A DNA stretch of 64,000 nucleotides from Paractinoplanes rishiriensis. GTDB lineage: Bacteria > Actinomycetota > Actinomycetes > Mycobacteriales > Micromonosporaceae. The notes beneath the pieces were generated by a model that made no database searches, was not told the DNA's origin, and saw nothing but the letters and a program-made list of their open reading frames with translations. Location of the stretch: positions 1 through 64,000 of the forward strand of contig NZ_BOMV01000039.1 of NCBI RefSeq assembly GCF_016862375.1. The letters run 5' to 3'. This document shows positions 8,671-17,547 of the stretch, in pieces (positions within the stretch are counted from its first letter, which is position 1; every line of letters starts with the position of its first letter). Both the position numbers and the translations under genes were made by a program.

Positions 8671-9492
8671 ATGCGACTCGGATACCACTCGATCACCTGG
8701 GGCGGCGTCGTCGGCGACGCGACGGGCGTGACCAGCATCAAGGACCTGTACTACCGCGCCAACGGCTCGATGGAGCAGGCGGTACGCGACATCGCCGCCG
8801 CGGGGTACGAGGGCACCGAGATGTTCGACGGGAACGTCGCCGCATACGCCGATCGGCCCGACGACCTGCGCGAGCTGCTCGACTCGGCCGCTGTCGAGCT
8901 GGTCAGCGTCTACACCGGAGCGAACTTCGTCTACGCCGATGCGTTGCCGGACGAGCTGTACCGGGTCGAGCGTGCGGCGGAGTTGGCGGCGACGTTCGGC
9001 GCGCGCAGCCTGGTGGTGGGCGGGGGCGCCCGGCGCGCGGCCGGCACGCCGTCGGAGGACTACGACCGGCTGGCGGCGGCGCTGGACCGGATCACCGACA
9101 TCGCCGAACGCCAGGGGCTGAGCGCCAGCTACCACCCGCACCTGTCCACGATCGTGGAGAGCCCGGACGAGCTCGAGCGGTTGATGTCGCGTACCCGGAT
9201 CGGGTTCTGCCCGGACACCGCGCATCTGGCCGCCGGCGGCGGCGATCCGGCGGCGCTGATCCGCCGGTACCCCGACCGGATCCGACACGTACACCTCAAA
9301 GACCTGCGCCCGGAACCGCTCGCCTTCCTGCCGTTGGGTGCCGGCGTCCTCGATTTCCCGGACATCCTGCGGGCGCTACGGGAGGCGGGGTACGACAGCT
9401 GGCTGATCGTCGAACTGGACGCCTACGAGGGCGATCCCCGCGAGGCCGCCGAGAGCAGCCGGGCGTACCTGGACAAGCTGCTCGACGCGTAG
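8671..9492 (+). CDS. sugar phosphate isomerase/epimerase family protein (IolE-like TIM barrel)
   Basis: This 273-aa AP-endonuclease-2-type TIM barrel belongs to the family of inosose dehydratases, keto-sugar epimerases and keto-glycoside lyases/hydratases. Expected metal-binding positions are seen in PHLSTIVE, FCPDTAHLA, RHVHLKDL and IVELD. The substrate cannot be read from sequence; the context suggests a keto-sugar or cyclitol. I chose ATG 8671 because AAAGGGGG lies about 8 nt upstream; the ATG at 8662 directly abuts those bases. It is the first gene of the sugar island and is followed after 12 bp by a decayed dehydrogenase gene. Confidence 0.85.
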   Translation: MRLGYHSITWGGVVGDATGVTSIKDLYYRANGSMEQAVRDIAAAGYEGTEMFDGNVAAYADRPDDLRELLDSAAVELVSVYTGANFVYADALPDELYRVERAAELAATFGARSLVVGGGARRAAGTPSEDYDRLAAALDRITDIAERQGLSASYHPHLSTIVESPDELERLMSRTRIGFCPDTAHLAAGGGDPAALIRRYPDRIRHVHLKDLRPEPLAFLPLGAGVLDFPDILRALREAGYDSWLIVELDAYEGDPREAAESSRAYLDKLLDA

Positions 9493-9504
9493 GAGGGAGG
9501 AAAC

Positions 9505-10097
9505 ATGACCGGGATGATGACCGCGGTCCGGTTGCACTCCACGGAGAACCTGCGGCTGGACGAGGTGCCAATCCCGGACGCGGGGCCCGGCGAGGTGCTC
9601 ATTCGCGCTGTCCCGGCTCAGCGGGGCCAGCAAGGTAATCGTCTCCGAGCCGGACGAGCGCCGGCGGGAGCTCTCCGGGCGCCTCGGCGCCGACGAGCTG
9701 CTGAACCCGTTCGACACACCGGTGGTCGAGGCAGTCGCCGACCTCACCGACGGCATCGGGCCCGACGTCATGATCGAAGCTGTGGGCAGTATCCCCACCT
9801 ACGAGGACTCCATGGCGGCCGTCCGCCGCGGCGGGAAGGTGCTCGCGTACGGGGCGGCGCCGATGGACCGGAGCATATCGCTGCGCCCGTTCGACGTGTA
9901 CGCCAAGGAACTGACCATCGTCGCGTCGTACGCCGGTACCTACGACACCTGGGCCGCGGGCGATCGAACTGCTCTCGGGTGGCACGTTCGACCCGAGCCT
10001 CATCGTCGACTCGGTGCGGCCGCTCGACGAAGCGGTGGACGCGATCCGCGGCCTCGAGCGCGACAAGAGCACGGTCAAGGTCCACATTCAGGCATGA
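9505..10097 (+). pseudogene. zinc-dependent alcohol dehydrogenase gene with internal deletion and frameshift
   Basis: An intact N-terminus with a good start (ATG 9505 after GGAGGGAGG) encodes about 33 residues of a medium-chain dehydrogenase (AVRLHSTENLRLDEVPIPDAGPG). The sequence then jumps near 9610 into the cofactor-binding domain (SKVIVSEPDERRRELSGRLGAD), in another frame. About 150 residues of catalytic domain are missing. A second frameshift near 9955 separates the C-terminus (LIVDSVRPLDEAVDAIRGLERDKS), which ends at 10097. About 590 bp remain of an expected gene of roughly 1 kb, so no active enzyme is expected. Confidence 0.85.
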
Positions 10098-10130
10098 AGG
10101 AACGGCATCAAGGCTTGGTAGGTGAAAGAC

Positions 10131-10997
10131 ATGACGGCTGAGGGCGGATTCCGTTATTCCTACAACTCACTCGTCTACGCCGGTGAAGACCTCGCGGTCT
10201 CGGTGGATCGGGTGGCGCGTTTCGGCTACGACGCGATCGAGGTCGTGGGCGAGCCGGAGCAGATCGACGCCAAGCGCGTCGCGAAGCTGACCCAGGATGC
10301 CGGCATCGGCGTCAGTAGCATCTGCTCGATCTACACTCCGGAGCGCGACCTGATCCACCCGGATCCGGATGCTCGTAACACCGCGATCCAGTACGTCAAG
10401 GACCTGGTCGACTTCGCCGCGACGATGGAGTGCCCGACCGTGGTCGTCCATCCGACGGCCAACATGAAAATCAAGGCGCTCGCCGATCCCGCCCAGGAGT
10501 GGCAGTGGGCCGTCGAGTCCATCCGGAACGCCGGGGAGTACGCCGCGCCGCGCGGTGTCAGCTTCTCCCTCGAGTGCTGGAACCGGTTCGAGTCGTACTT
10601 CCTCAACCGGCTGGAGCAGGCGCGGCGCCTGTGGGCCGAGACCGGGCTGACCAACGGTGGCGTGCAGGGTGACACCTTCCACATGAACATCGAGGAGGCC
10701 TCGCTCGCTGACGCGTACCGCGACAGCGCGGGCGTCCTGCAGCATGTGCACTTCGCCGACTCGGACCGGACCGCGCCCGGCGGGGCGCACATCGACTTCG
10801 TCCCGATCGTCGATGCGCTCGTCGAGATCGGTTATGACAAGTACATCAGCTTCGAGCTGCTGCCGGCGCTGGCGGACCCGTTCTCCGGCGGGCGTCACGA
10901 GGAGTTCTTCGACCGCTACACCGAGCGCGCCATCCGGGTGATCCGCGCGATGGAGGACCTGGTACGCACCCGTCGCACCCTGGGCGGAAAGGGTTGA
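10131..10997 (+). CDS. TIM-barrel sugar epimerase (D-tagatose/psicose 3-epimerase-like)
   Basis: This 288-aa AP-endonuclease-2-type barrel has the metal-site pattern of ketose 3-epimerases: SLECWNRFE, GDTFHMNIEE, HVHFADSDR and SFELLP carry the expected Glu, Asp, His and Glu. It probably epimerises or eliminates a keto-sugar in the cytoplasm. ATG 10131 was chosen because AGGTGAA lies just upstream; GTG 10122 is also possible. The next gene starts 1 bp after its stop, so the two are translated together. It differs clearly from the other island barrels, which suggests successive steps rather than duplicates. Confidence 0.85.
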   Translation: MTAEGGFRYSYNSLVYAGEDLAVSVDRVARFGYDAIEVVGEPEQIDAKRVAKLTQDAGIGVSSICSIYTPERDLIHPDPDARNTAIQYVKDLVDFAATMECPTVVVHPTANMKIKALADPAQEWQWAVESIRNAGEYAAPRGVSFSLECWNRFESYFLNRLEQARRLWAETGLTNGGVQGDTFHMNIEEASLADAYRDSAGVLQHVHFADSDRTAPGGAHIDFVPIVDALVEIGYDKYISFELLPALADPFSGGRHEEFFDRYTERAIRVIRAMEDLVRTRRTLGGKG

Positions 10998-10998
10998 C

Positions 10999-11877
10999 AT
11001 GGTTACCACCCGGCCCATCCCGTTGGGCCTGAGCACCTTCGTGCTGGCCTCGCCGTTCTCCGACGCCGACCTGGGGCTGTTCGGCAAGGTCAAGTCGTTC
11101 GGGTACGAGCAGGTCGAGGTGTGCATCGAGGATCCGGGCAGGCTGACGGCGTCCGCCGTCGCGAAGGCGGCGGCCGAAGAGGGATTGTCGGTGCTGGTGT
11201 GCGGCGCCTTCGGCCCGGACCGCGACATTTCCCACGAGGACGAGCATCGCCGCCGCGGCGGTACCGGCTACCTGCGTCACTGCGTGGACTTTGCCGCGGC
11301 GGTGGGCGGCAGTCTGGTCAGCGGCCCGATGTACGCGCCGACAGGGCAGGCGCGGTTGCTGGACGGCGGTGCGCGCGCGGCGCAGTGGGCGCGGGCGACC
11401 GAAAGCCTGGCGCAGGTCGCCGAACACGCCCGCACGGCGAACGTCAGGCTCGCCGTCGAGCCGCTGAACCGGTTCGAGACGGATCTCGTCAACACCGTCG
11501 AGCAGGGCGTCCGGCTCTGCGCGGACGTGGGCGCCGACAACGTCGGCCTGCTGCTGGACACGTTCCACATGAACATCGAGGAGAAGAGTCTCCCCGCCGC
11601 GATCACCACCGCCGGACCCCGCGTCTTCCACTTCCAGGCATCCGAGAACGACCGTGGTACGCCGGGGAGTGGGCACATTGCCTGGGAGGAGGTCGTAGCG
11701 GCCCTCCGCGGGATCGACTACGCGGGCAGCGTCGTGGTCGAGTCGTTCCTGCCCACCGTCCAGGAGATCGCCCGTGCGGTATCCCTGTGGCGGCCGGTCG
11801 CCGAATCGATGGACGCCCTCGCGGCCGACTCCGTGCGGTTCCTGCGTCCGCTGCTACAGAGTGGGGGTAAGCCATGA
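10999..11877 (+). CDS. TIM-barrel sugar epimerase/isomerase (ketose 3-epimerase-like)
   Basis: This 292-aa protein is of the same superfamily as its neighbour. LAVEPLNRFETDLVNT, LLLDTFHMNIEE, HFQASENDRGTPGSGHI and VVESF carry the metal ligands and substrate-binding positions typical of D-psicose/L-ribulose 3-epimerases. The NRFE and DTFHMNIEE strings are shared with the preceding protein. The stop overlaps the start of the solute-binding lipoprotein (ATGA), which ties sugar conversion to uptake. The exact substrate is unknown. Confidence 0.85.
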   Translation: MVTTRPIPLGLSTFVLASPFSDADLGLFGKVKSFGYEQVEVCIEDPGRLTASAVAKAAAEEGLSVLVCGAFGPDRDISHEDEHRRRGGTGYLRHCVDFAAAVGGSLVSGPMYAPTGQARLLDGGARAAQWARATESLAQVAEHARTANVRLAVEPLNRFETDLVNTVEQGVRLCADVGADNVGLLLDTFHMNIEEKSLPAAITTAGPRVFHFQASENDRGTPGSGHIAWEEVVAALRGIDYAGSVVVESFLPTVQEIARAVSLWRPVAESMDALAADSVRFLRPLLQSGGKP

Positions 11878-13025
11878 GGAAGGTATTCCGTCCGCTCGTG
11901 GTCGTGACGGTCGTGCTCCTGGCGGCAAGCGGGTGCGCGTATCCGTCCGCCACGTCCGTGCAGCAGGATCCCGGCGTCTCCCAGCAGGCCGATCAGGCGC
12001 TGGCGGAGCTGAAGACCGCACCGGGGAATCCGGGTCCGAACGGCGAAGAGCCGGCGCCGGCGTCCGCGGTGGAGTTGACACCGCAGGACGTGGAGAAGAT
12101 CAAAGCGTTGAAGGCCAAGGCCGGAATCGCTCTGCATTTCGGCGGTAACGACTGGTCGAACGCGCAGACCGCCGGGCTCAAGTCCGAGTTCGCCCGGCTG
12201 GGCATCGAGGTGGTCGCCGTCACCGACGCCGGTTTCAGCCCCGACAAGCAGACCAGCGACATCGAGACCATGCTGGCGAAAGAGCCGGACATCATCGTCT
12301 CCATCCCGACGGACACGACGGCCACGGCGCCGGCATACCAGAAGGCCGCGGCGGCGGGAGTCAAGATCGTCTTCATGGATTTGGCAGCCAAGGGGATGGT
12401 GCCCGGCAAGGACTACGTCGCGATCGTCTCCGCGGACAACTACCGCCTCGGCGAGGTGACCGCCAACCTGATGGCGAAGGCGATCGGCGGCAAGGGCAAG
12501 ATCGGGATGATCTATCACGGTATCGACTTCCCGGTGAACAACGAGCGCCGCGCCGGAGCCGAGGCCACCTTCAAGAACTACCCGGACATCCAGATCGTCG
12601 AGAAGAAAGGCATCGTGGGCCCCGACTTCGCGGGGGACGCGCAGAACGTGGCGAGCGCCATGCTGAGCAAGTACGCGGATCTGAAAGGCATCTGGGCGAT
12701 CTGGGACGTGCCCGCCGAGGGTGTGATGGCCGCTGCCCGTGCCACTGGCCGGCTCGACCTCGCGGTGACCGCCCAGGACCTCGGCAAGATCGTCGCTCTC
12801 GGCCTGGCGAGAAACCAGCTGATGGTGGGGGTCGGTGCACAGGTGCCGTTCGACCAGGGCGTCACGGAGGCGCGGGTGGCGGCGGGCGCGCTGATCGGCA
12901 AGAAGGAGCCGACCTTCGTGTCGCTGGGCGCGCTGGCGGTGACGCACGACAACGTGCTGGAGGCCTGGACGCAGGTCTACCACCAGCCGCCCCCGGACTT
13001 CCTCAAGAACGCGTACCTCCCGTAA
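11874..13025 (+). CDS. sugar ABC transporter solute-binding lipoprotein (RbsB-like)
   Basis: This 383-aa extracellular lipoprotein captures sugar for the importer encoded downstream. A signal peptide ends in the lipobox LAASGC (C21). The periplasmic-binding-protein-1-like fold follows with ALHFGGNDWSNAQTAG and the paired Asp positions typical of ribose/inositol-type binders (PTDTTATAPA, WDVPAEG). A linker of about 50 residues after the lipobox is Pro/Gly/Ala-rich. It overlaps the epimerase stop by 4 bp and precedes the ATPase gene by 45 bp. Confidence 0.92.
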   Translation: MRKVFRPLVVVTVVLLAASGCAYPSATSVQQDPGVSQQADQALAELKTAPGNPGPNGEEPAPASAVELTPQDVEKIKALKAKAGIALHFGGNDWSNAQTAGLKSEFARLGIEVVAVTDAGFSPDKQTSDIETMLAKEPDIIVSIPTDTTATAPAYQKAAAAGVKIVFMDLAAKGMVPGKDYVAIVSADNYRLGEVTANLMAKAIGGKGKIGMIYHGIDFPVNNERRAGAEATFKNYPDIQIVEKKGIVGPDFAGDAQNVASAMLSKYADLKGIWAIWDVPAEGVMAAARATGRLDLAVTAQDLGKIVALGLARNQLMVGVGAQVPFDQGVTEARVAAGALIGKKEPTFVSLGALAVTHDNVLEAWTQVYHQPPPDFLKNAYLP

Positions 13026-13070
13026 CTAACGCGACCCCGGCCACCAATCCGCCGGGAAGGGACGAACGTC

Positions 13071-14630
13071 ATGGCCGAGACGATGAAAGACATCACGAGC
13101 CCCCGCCGCCCGGACGGGCCGGGGAGCGGGGCCGACAGGCCGGCCGTCGAAATGTCCGGGATCTACAAGTCATTCTCCGGGGTGCCGGTTCTGCAAGGCG
13201 TCGACTTCGAGGTCCGCGCCGGCGAGGTACACGCCCTGGCCGGCGGGAACGGAGCCGGCAAGTCGACCCTGATGAAGATTCTCCAGGGCGTGTACTCGAT
13301 GGACGCCGGCGAGATCAGAATCGACGGCGAGCCGGCGCGACTGTCGAGCATCCACGACGCCCGCGCCGCGGGCGTGGGGATGGTGTTCCAGGAGTTCAGT
13401 CTCGTCCCCACGCTGACCGTAGCGCAGAACGTCTTCCTGGCGGCCGAGCCGATGGGGCGGCTCGGCATGATCAACGACCGGGAGGCGGTCCGGCGGACGC
13501 GGGAGGTGTTCGCCGGCATGCACGTCGAGGTCGACGTGACCGCTCGCGTGCAGGACCTCAGCACCGCGTACTGGCAGCTGACGGAGATCGCCAAGGCGCT
13601 AGCGCAGGATGCCCGGATCCTCATCATGGACGAGCCCACCGCGAGCCTCGCCAAGCACGAGACCGAGGCGCTGTTCGAACTGGTCGAGCGCCTCAAGGCG
13701 CGGGGCATAGCGATCATCTACATCTCGCACCGGATGGAGGAGGTGTACCGGATCGCCGACCGGATCACCATCCTGCGCGACGGCGGGCGGCTGTTCACCA
13801 AGTCGCTCAAGGAGGTCACCCGCGAGGAGATCGTGGAGGGCATCGTCGGGCAGAAGATCGAGGGCGAGCTCGAGTACAAGGAGCGTGCGCCGCGGGGCAC
13901 CCGGGAAGTGCTGCTGGAGGCTCAAGGACTCAACGCCGGTCGGCGGGTCCGCGACGTCTCGTTCCAGCTTCACAAGGGCGAGATCCTCGGCCTGGCCGGT
14001 CTGATGGGCAGCGGTCGTACGGAGCTGGCGCGCATCCTGTTCGGGATCGACAAGCTCGACAGCGGGGAGGTACGGCTGCACGGCCGGCGCGTGGACCTCG
14101 GCAACCCACGCGACGCCGCCGCCGTCGGTATCGCACTGATCCCGGAGGACCGGCGGGAGCAGGGCCTCGTCCTGGACCACTCCGTACGCGACAACCTGCT
14201 GCTGCCGCTGCTGAGCCGGTTGAAGGCCGGGCCGCTGATCAGCGACCGCAGGGGCAACGAACTCGCCCGCTCCCTGATCCAGCGGTTCTCGGTGAAGGTG
14301 GCGAACATGGCCAAACCGGTGCGCGTGCTCTCCGGCGGTAACCAGCAGAAGGTCGTCATCGCCAAGTGGCTCGGCACGGAGCCGGAAGTGCTCGTCATGG
14401 ACGAGCCGACGGCGGGGGTCGACATCGGTACCAAGTCCGAGATCCTCGACATGATCCGCAACCTTGCCGACGAAGGCAAAGGCGTGATCGTCATCTCGTC
14501 GGAGTATCCAGAACTGCTCGCGGTCAGCGACCGCGTCGTCGTAATCAAGGACGGCGCTGTGCTGACCGTGCTCGACCGCGGCGACATCCCGGACGAGGAA
14601 AGCCTCCAGCTCGCCGTTCAAGGAGTCTGA
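13071..14630 (+). CDS. sugar ABC importer ATPase with two nucleotide-binding domains (RbsA/MglA type)
   Basis: This 519-aa cytoplasmic ATPase energises sugar import. Domain 1 (about residues 25-260) has Walker A GGNGAGKST, Walker B ILIMDEPTA and a degenerate signature (LSTAYWQL). Domain 2 (about 270-515) has a degenerate Walker A (GLMGSGRTE), a normal signature LSGGNQQ and Walker B VLVMDEPTAGVD. This asymmetry is normal for the CUT2 class (ribose, galactose, inositol and similar). The permease start follows 2 bp after its stop. Confidence 0.95.
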   Translation: MAETMKDITSPRRPDGPGSGADRPAVEMSGIYKSFSGVPVLQGVDFEVRAGEVHALAGGNGAGKSTLMKILQGVYSMDAGEIRIDGEPARLSSIHDARAAGVGMVFQEFSLVPTLTVAQNVFLAAEPMGRLGMINDREAVRRTREVFAGMHVEVDVTARVQDLSTAYWQLTEIAKALAQDARILIMDEPTASLAKHETEALFELVERLKARGIAIIYISHRMEEVYRIADRITILRDGGRLFTKSLKEVTREEIVEGIVGQKIEGELEYKERAPRGTREVLLEAQGLNAGRRVRDVSFQLHKGEILGLAGLMGSGRTELARILFGIDKLDSGEVRLHGRRVDLGNPRDAAAVGIALIPEDRREQGLVLDHSVRDNLLLPLLSRLKAGPLISDRRGNELARSLIQRFSVKVANMAKPVRVLSGGNQQKVVIAKWLGTEPEVLVMDEPTAGVDIGTKSEILDMIRNLADEGKGVIVISSEYPELLAVSDRVVVIKDGAVLTVLDRGDIPDEESLQLAVQGV

Positions 14631-14632
14631 TC

Positions 14633-15610
14633 ATGGCAACCTCCACCGTCACCCCCTCCGAGACCACGGCCGGCCGTCGCGGCAGGCTCGCCGGGGTCGA
14701 CTGGCACCGCTACGTCATCTACATCGGCTTCGTCGTGGTATTCCTGTTCTTCGCCGTGTTGCTGCGCGACCAGGGCTTCCTGTCGGCCAACAACCTCCTG
14801 AACATCCTCCGGCAGACAGCGACGATCACCGTGATCGCCGTCGCCATGACGTTCGTGATCGCATGCGCGGAGATCGACCTGAGCGTCGGCTCGGTCGCGG
14901 GCCTGTCCAGCGTCGTCGCGGCCATCGCGCTGTCCCACTGGGGCCTGGTGGCGGGCATCATCGGGGGGCTGGCGGTCGGCCTCGTGGTCGGCGCCATCAA
15001 CGGCGGGCTGGTCGCCACCCTGGGTATCCCGTCGTTCCTGGTCACCCTGGGCATGCTCGGGATAGCCTCCGGCGTCGCCCAGTGGGTCACCGCCTCCGCC
15101 CCCCAGCCCATCCTCAACGACGCGTTCAACCTGGTCTTCGGATCGGGCAACATCGGGCCGATCCCGGGCCTGATTGTGTGGAGCGCGATATTCGTCGTGG
15201 TCGGCCATGTCGTGCTGACCAAGACCCGGTACGGCCGCGAGGTGCTGGCGACCGGCGGCAACCGGACAGCGGCCAACTTCACCGGCATCAACACCAAGCG
15301 CATCAAGTTCCAGGTGCTGCTGATCTCCGCCGTGGTGGCGAGCATCGTCGGCCTGCTGTACGCCGGCCGACTCCAGTCGGGCCGGTTCCAGTGGGGTACC
15401 GGTGATGAACTGTCCGCGATCGCCGCGGTCATCCTCGGCGGCACCAGCCTGTTCGGCGGCTCCGCCTCGGTCATCGGTACCCTGTTCGGCGCCCTGCTGA
15501 TCGGACTGATCAACAACGGGCTGATCCTGGCCGGCCTGGAGTCCAGCCAGCAGCAGGTGGTCCGCGGTGCGATCATCATCCTCGCCGTCGCGCTGGCGCG
15601 GAAGAAGTGA
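14633..15610 (+). CDS. sugar ABC importer permease (RbsC type)
   Basis: This 325-aa CUT2-class permease has about eight to ten hydrophobic segments and the family motifs CAEIDLSVGSVAG and AVILGGTSLFGG. It forms the membrane channel of the importer with the adjacent ATPase and binding protein. ATG 14633 starts 2 bp after the ATPase stop, with AAGGAG upstream at 14620-14625. The stop overlaps the oxidoreductase start (TGATG). Confidence 0.93.
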   Translation: MATSTVTPSETTAGRRGRLAGVDWHRYVIYIGFVVVFLFFAVLLRDQGFLSANNLLNILRQTATITVIAVAMTFVIACAEIDLSVGSVAGLSSVVAAIALSHWGLVAGIIGGLAVGLVVGAINGGLVATLGIPSFLVTLGMLGIASGVAQWVTASAPQPILNDAFNLVFGSGNIGPIPGLIVWSAIFVVVGHVVLTKTRYGREVLATGGNRTAANFTGINTKRIKFQVLLISAVVASIVGLLYAGRLQSGRFQWGTGDELSAIAAVILGGTSLFGGSASVIGTLFGALLIGLINNGLILAGLESSQQQVVRGAIIILAVALARKK

Positions 15611-16671
15611 TGGACATGCGCTCCGGCATCATCGGCACCGGATTCATCGGCGGCGTGCACGCGTACGCCGTACGGGCGGCCGGCGGGGCGCTCGCCCACG
15701 TCGCGGCCGAGAGCCTGGAACACGCCGCGGAGGCGGCGCGTCGACTGGGGGCCGAGCACGCCTGCGCCTCCGCGGAGGAGCTGATCAACGCCGACGACGT
15801 CGACGTCGTGCACGTCTGCACCCCCAACGCTCTGCACGTGCCGCAGGCGGAGGCCGCGATCCGTGCCGGCAAGCACGTGATCTGCGAGAAGCCCCTCGCC
15901 ACCGACCCGGCCGACGCCCGCCGGCTGGTGGAGGCGGCGGCCGACGCCGGGTTGGTCGCGGCGGTGCCGTTCGTGTACCGGTTCTATCCGTCCGTGCGGG
16001 AGGCCCGGGCCCGCATCGGCGCCGGGGACGCGGGTCCGTTGTGGCTGCTGCACGGCTCGTACCTGCAGGACTGGCTGGCCGGCAGCGACGCGACCAACTG
16101 GCGGGTCGACCCGAAACTGGGCGGCGCCTCCCGCGCGTTCGGTGACATCGGCGTGCACTGGTGTGACCTGATGGAGTTCACCACCGGGCACCGGATCACC
16201 CGGCTCATCGCCCGGATGGCAACGGCCCATCCGGATCGGATCACCGAGGACGGCGCCGCCGTGCTGTTCGGCACCGACCGCGGCGCTTCCGGATCGGTCG
16301 TGGTCAGCCAGGTTTCACCGGGCCGCAAGAACCGGCTGTGGTTCGAGTTCGACGGCCCGTCGGCTTCCTACGCATTCGACCAGGAACTGCCGGACTCCCT
16401 CTGGGTCGGCGGGAAACGCGGCAACCAGGTGGTACCCCGCGGCCCGGACACCTTCTCGGGGCCGGCGGCGGGCTACGCCCGGCTACCCGCCGGGCACCCC
16501 CAGGGCTACCAGGACAGCTTCACGGCATTCGTGGCCGACGTGTACGCCGCGATCGGCGGCCACAAACCCGACGGTCTGCCGATGTTCGCCGACGGGCTGC
16601 GAGCGGCCGTCCTCACCGCAGCGGTCGTCGAGTCCGCCGCCGACGAGACATGGGTGGAGGTACCCCAATGA
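15610..16671 (+). CDS. Gfo/Idh/MocA family NAD(P)-dependent oxidoreductase
   Basis: This 353-aa two-domain dehydrogenase has an N-terminal Rossmann motif (GIIGTGFIGGVHAYA) and the family signature EKPLATD, followed by an alpha/beta substrate domain containing GASRAFGDIGVHWCDL with the usual catalytic His. Members oxidise or reduce sugars, cyclitols and glycosides at one carbon with bound NAD(P). The location between importer and epimerase genes suggests it makes or reduces a keto-sugar. ATG 15610 overlaps the permease stop; a GTG one codon earlier is an alternative. The stop overlaps the next start (ATGA). Confidence 0.9.
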   Translation: MDMRSGIIGTGFIGGVHAYAVRAAGGALAHVAAESLEHAAEAARRLGAEHACASAEELINADDVDVVHVCTPNALHVPQAEAAIRAGKHVICEKPLATDPADARRLVEAAADAGLVAAVPFVYRFYPSVREARARIGAGDAGPLWLLHGSYLQDWLAGSDATNWRVDPKLGGASRAFGDIGVHWCDLMEFTTGHRITRLIARMATAHPDRITEDGAAVLFGTDRGASGSVVVSQVSPGRKNRLWFEFDGPSASYAFDQELPDSLWVGGKRGNQVVPRGPDTFSGPAAGYARLPAGHPQGYQDSFTAFVADVYAAIGGHKPDGLPMFADGLRAAVLTAAVVESAADETWVEVPQ

Positions 16672-16916
16672 AACTCGGTCTCCTGACCGCCTGCCTGCCC
16701 AACCGCAGTCTGGAGCAGATCGCGGCGTGGGCCTCGGAGAACGCGTTCGAGGCGCTCGAGGTGGCCACCCGCGTCGTCGACGCCCTCTACGAAGGCGGGT
16801 TCGACGGGGTCCTCTCGGTCGAACACGAGGATCCGCTGTGGGGCGGCACCGAGGACAAGATCGAAACTGGACTGCGCGTTGCGCATCGGACCCTGCGACC
16901 CCTCCTGGTGGCCTGA
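16668..16916 (+). CDS. shrunken sugar isomerase: N- and C-terminal ends joined in frame, 82 aa
   Basis: Residues 1-33 (MKLGLLTACLPNRSLEQIAA...) match the first strand and helix of a sugar isomerase TIM barrel. Residues 34-82 (VVDALYEGGFDGVLSVEHEDPLWGG...GLRVAHRTLRPLL) match the last strand and the end of the same family. The central region of about 200-250 residues is absent, yet the frame is kept. The metal site is mostly gone, so catalysis is unlikely. It overlaps the oxidoreductase stop by 4 bp, and 1 bp separates it from the next gene, so translational coupling is preserved. It is best read as an in-frame deletion derivative. Confidence 0.75.
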   Translation: MKLGLLTACLPNRSLEQIAAWASENAFEALEVATRVVDALYEGGFDGVLSVEHEDPLWGGTEDKIETGLRVAHRTLRPLLVA

Positions 16917-16917
16917 G

Positions 16918-17547
16918 ATGTTCTTCGATCCACACCAGCGCGCCACCGTCGAGGCGGCGATGGCCCGAATCATCCCGACCGACGATGCCCCCGGCGCCCG
17001 CGAGGCGGGCACCATCGACTTCCTGGACCGGTACCTGTCCGGTCTGGACCACGTCTACGCCAAGCCGGACGGCAGCGGCTTCGAGAAGCTCGAGGGCAAG
17101 CGGGCCGACGCCTGGCGGCAGCGGCTGGACATCATCCGGGACAAGTACGCTCATGGCATCGCCGACCTGGACCGGCGCAGTCGGGACCGGTTCGGCAGCG
17201 ACTTCGCCACGTTGGAGCCGGCACAACAGGACACCGTGCTGAGCGAACTCGACCGCCCGACGACATTACCCGAGGCCGAGACGGTCGCTGGATTCGCGCC
17301 GGTGGAGACGCCGCTGCAACAAGCCAGCGTGGAGATCGATCTCGACTTCTTTCCGCTGTTGGCCCTGCACACCCGGCAGGGTTTCTACGCCGATCCGATC
17401 TACGGCGGCAATCGCGACCGGGTCGGTTGGGACGTCATCGGGTTCCCGGGGCCCACGTCGCTCGCCGAGGTGCACTCCGGGCGCTACACCGCACTCCCGT
17501 ACTTCGCAGAGCAGGAGGTTGGTCATGGCGCCCAAGCGGAAGCCTGA
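16918..17547 (+). CDS. gluconate 2-dehydrogenase subunit 3 family protein
   Basis: This 209-aa small subunit is of the type that partners GMC-type FAD dehydrogenases (gluconate 2-dehydrogenase, glucoside 3-dehydrogenase). RIIPTDDAPGAREAGTIDFLDRYL is the family signature near the N-terminus, and GFYADPIYGGNRDRVGWDVIGFPGP is the conserved C-terminal motif. Partners of this type usually carry a Tat signal that exports the complex. None is visible here: the protein begins MFFDPHQRATVEAAM. It therefore appears cytoplasmic. The gene overlaps the GMC gene by 23 bp, strongly indicating a complex. Confidence 0.88.
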   Translation: MFFDPHQRATVEAAMARIIPTDDAPGAREAGTIDFLDRYLSGLDHVYAKPDGSGFEKLEGKRADAWRQRLDIIRDKYAHGIADLDRRSRDRFGSDFATLEPAQQDTVLSELDRPTTLPEAETVAGFAPVETPLQQASVEIDLDFFPLLALHTRQGFYADPIYGGNRDRVGWDVIGFPGPTSLAEVHSGRYTALPYFAEQEVGHGAQAEA

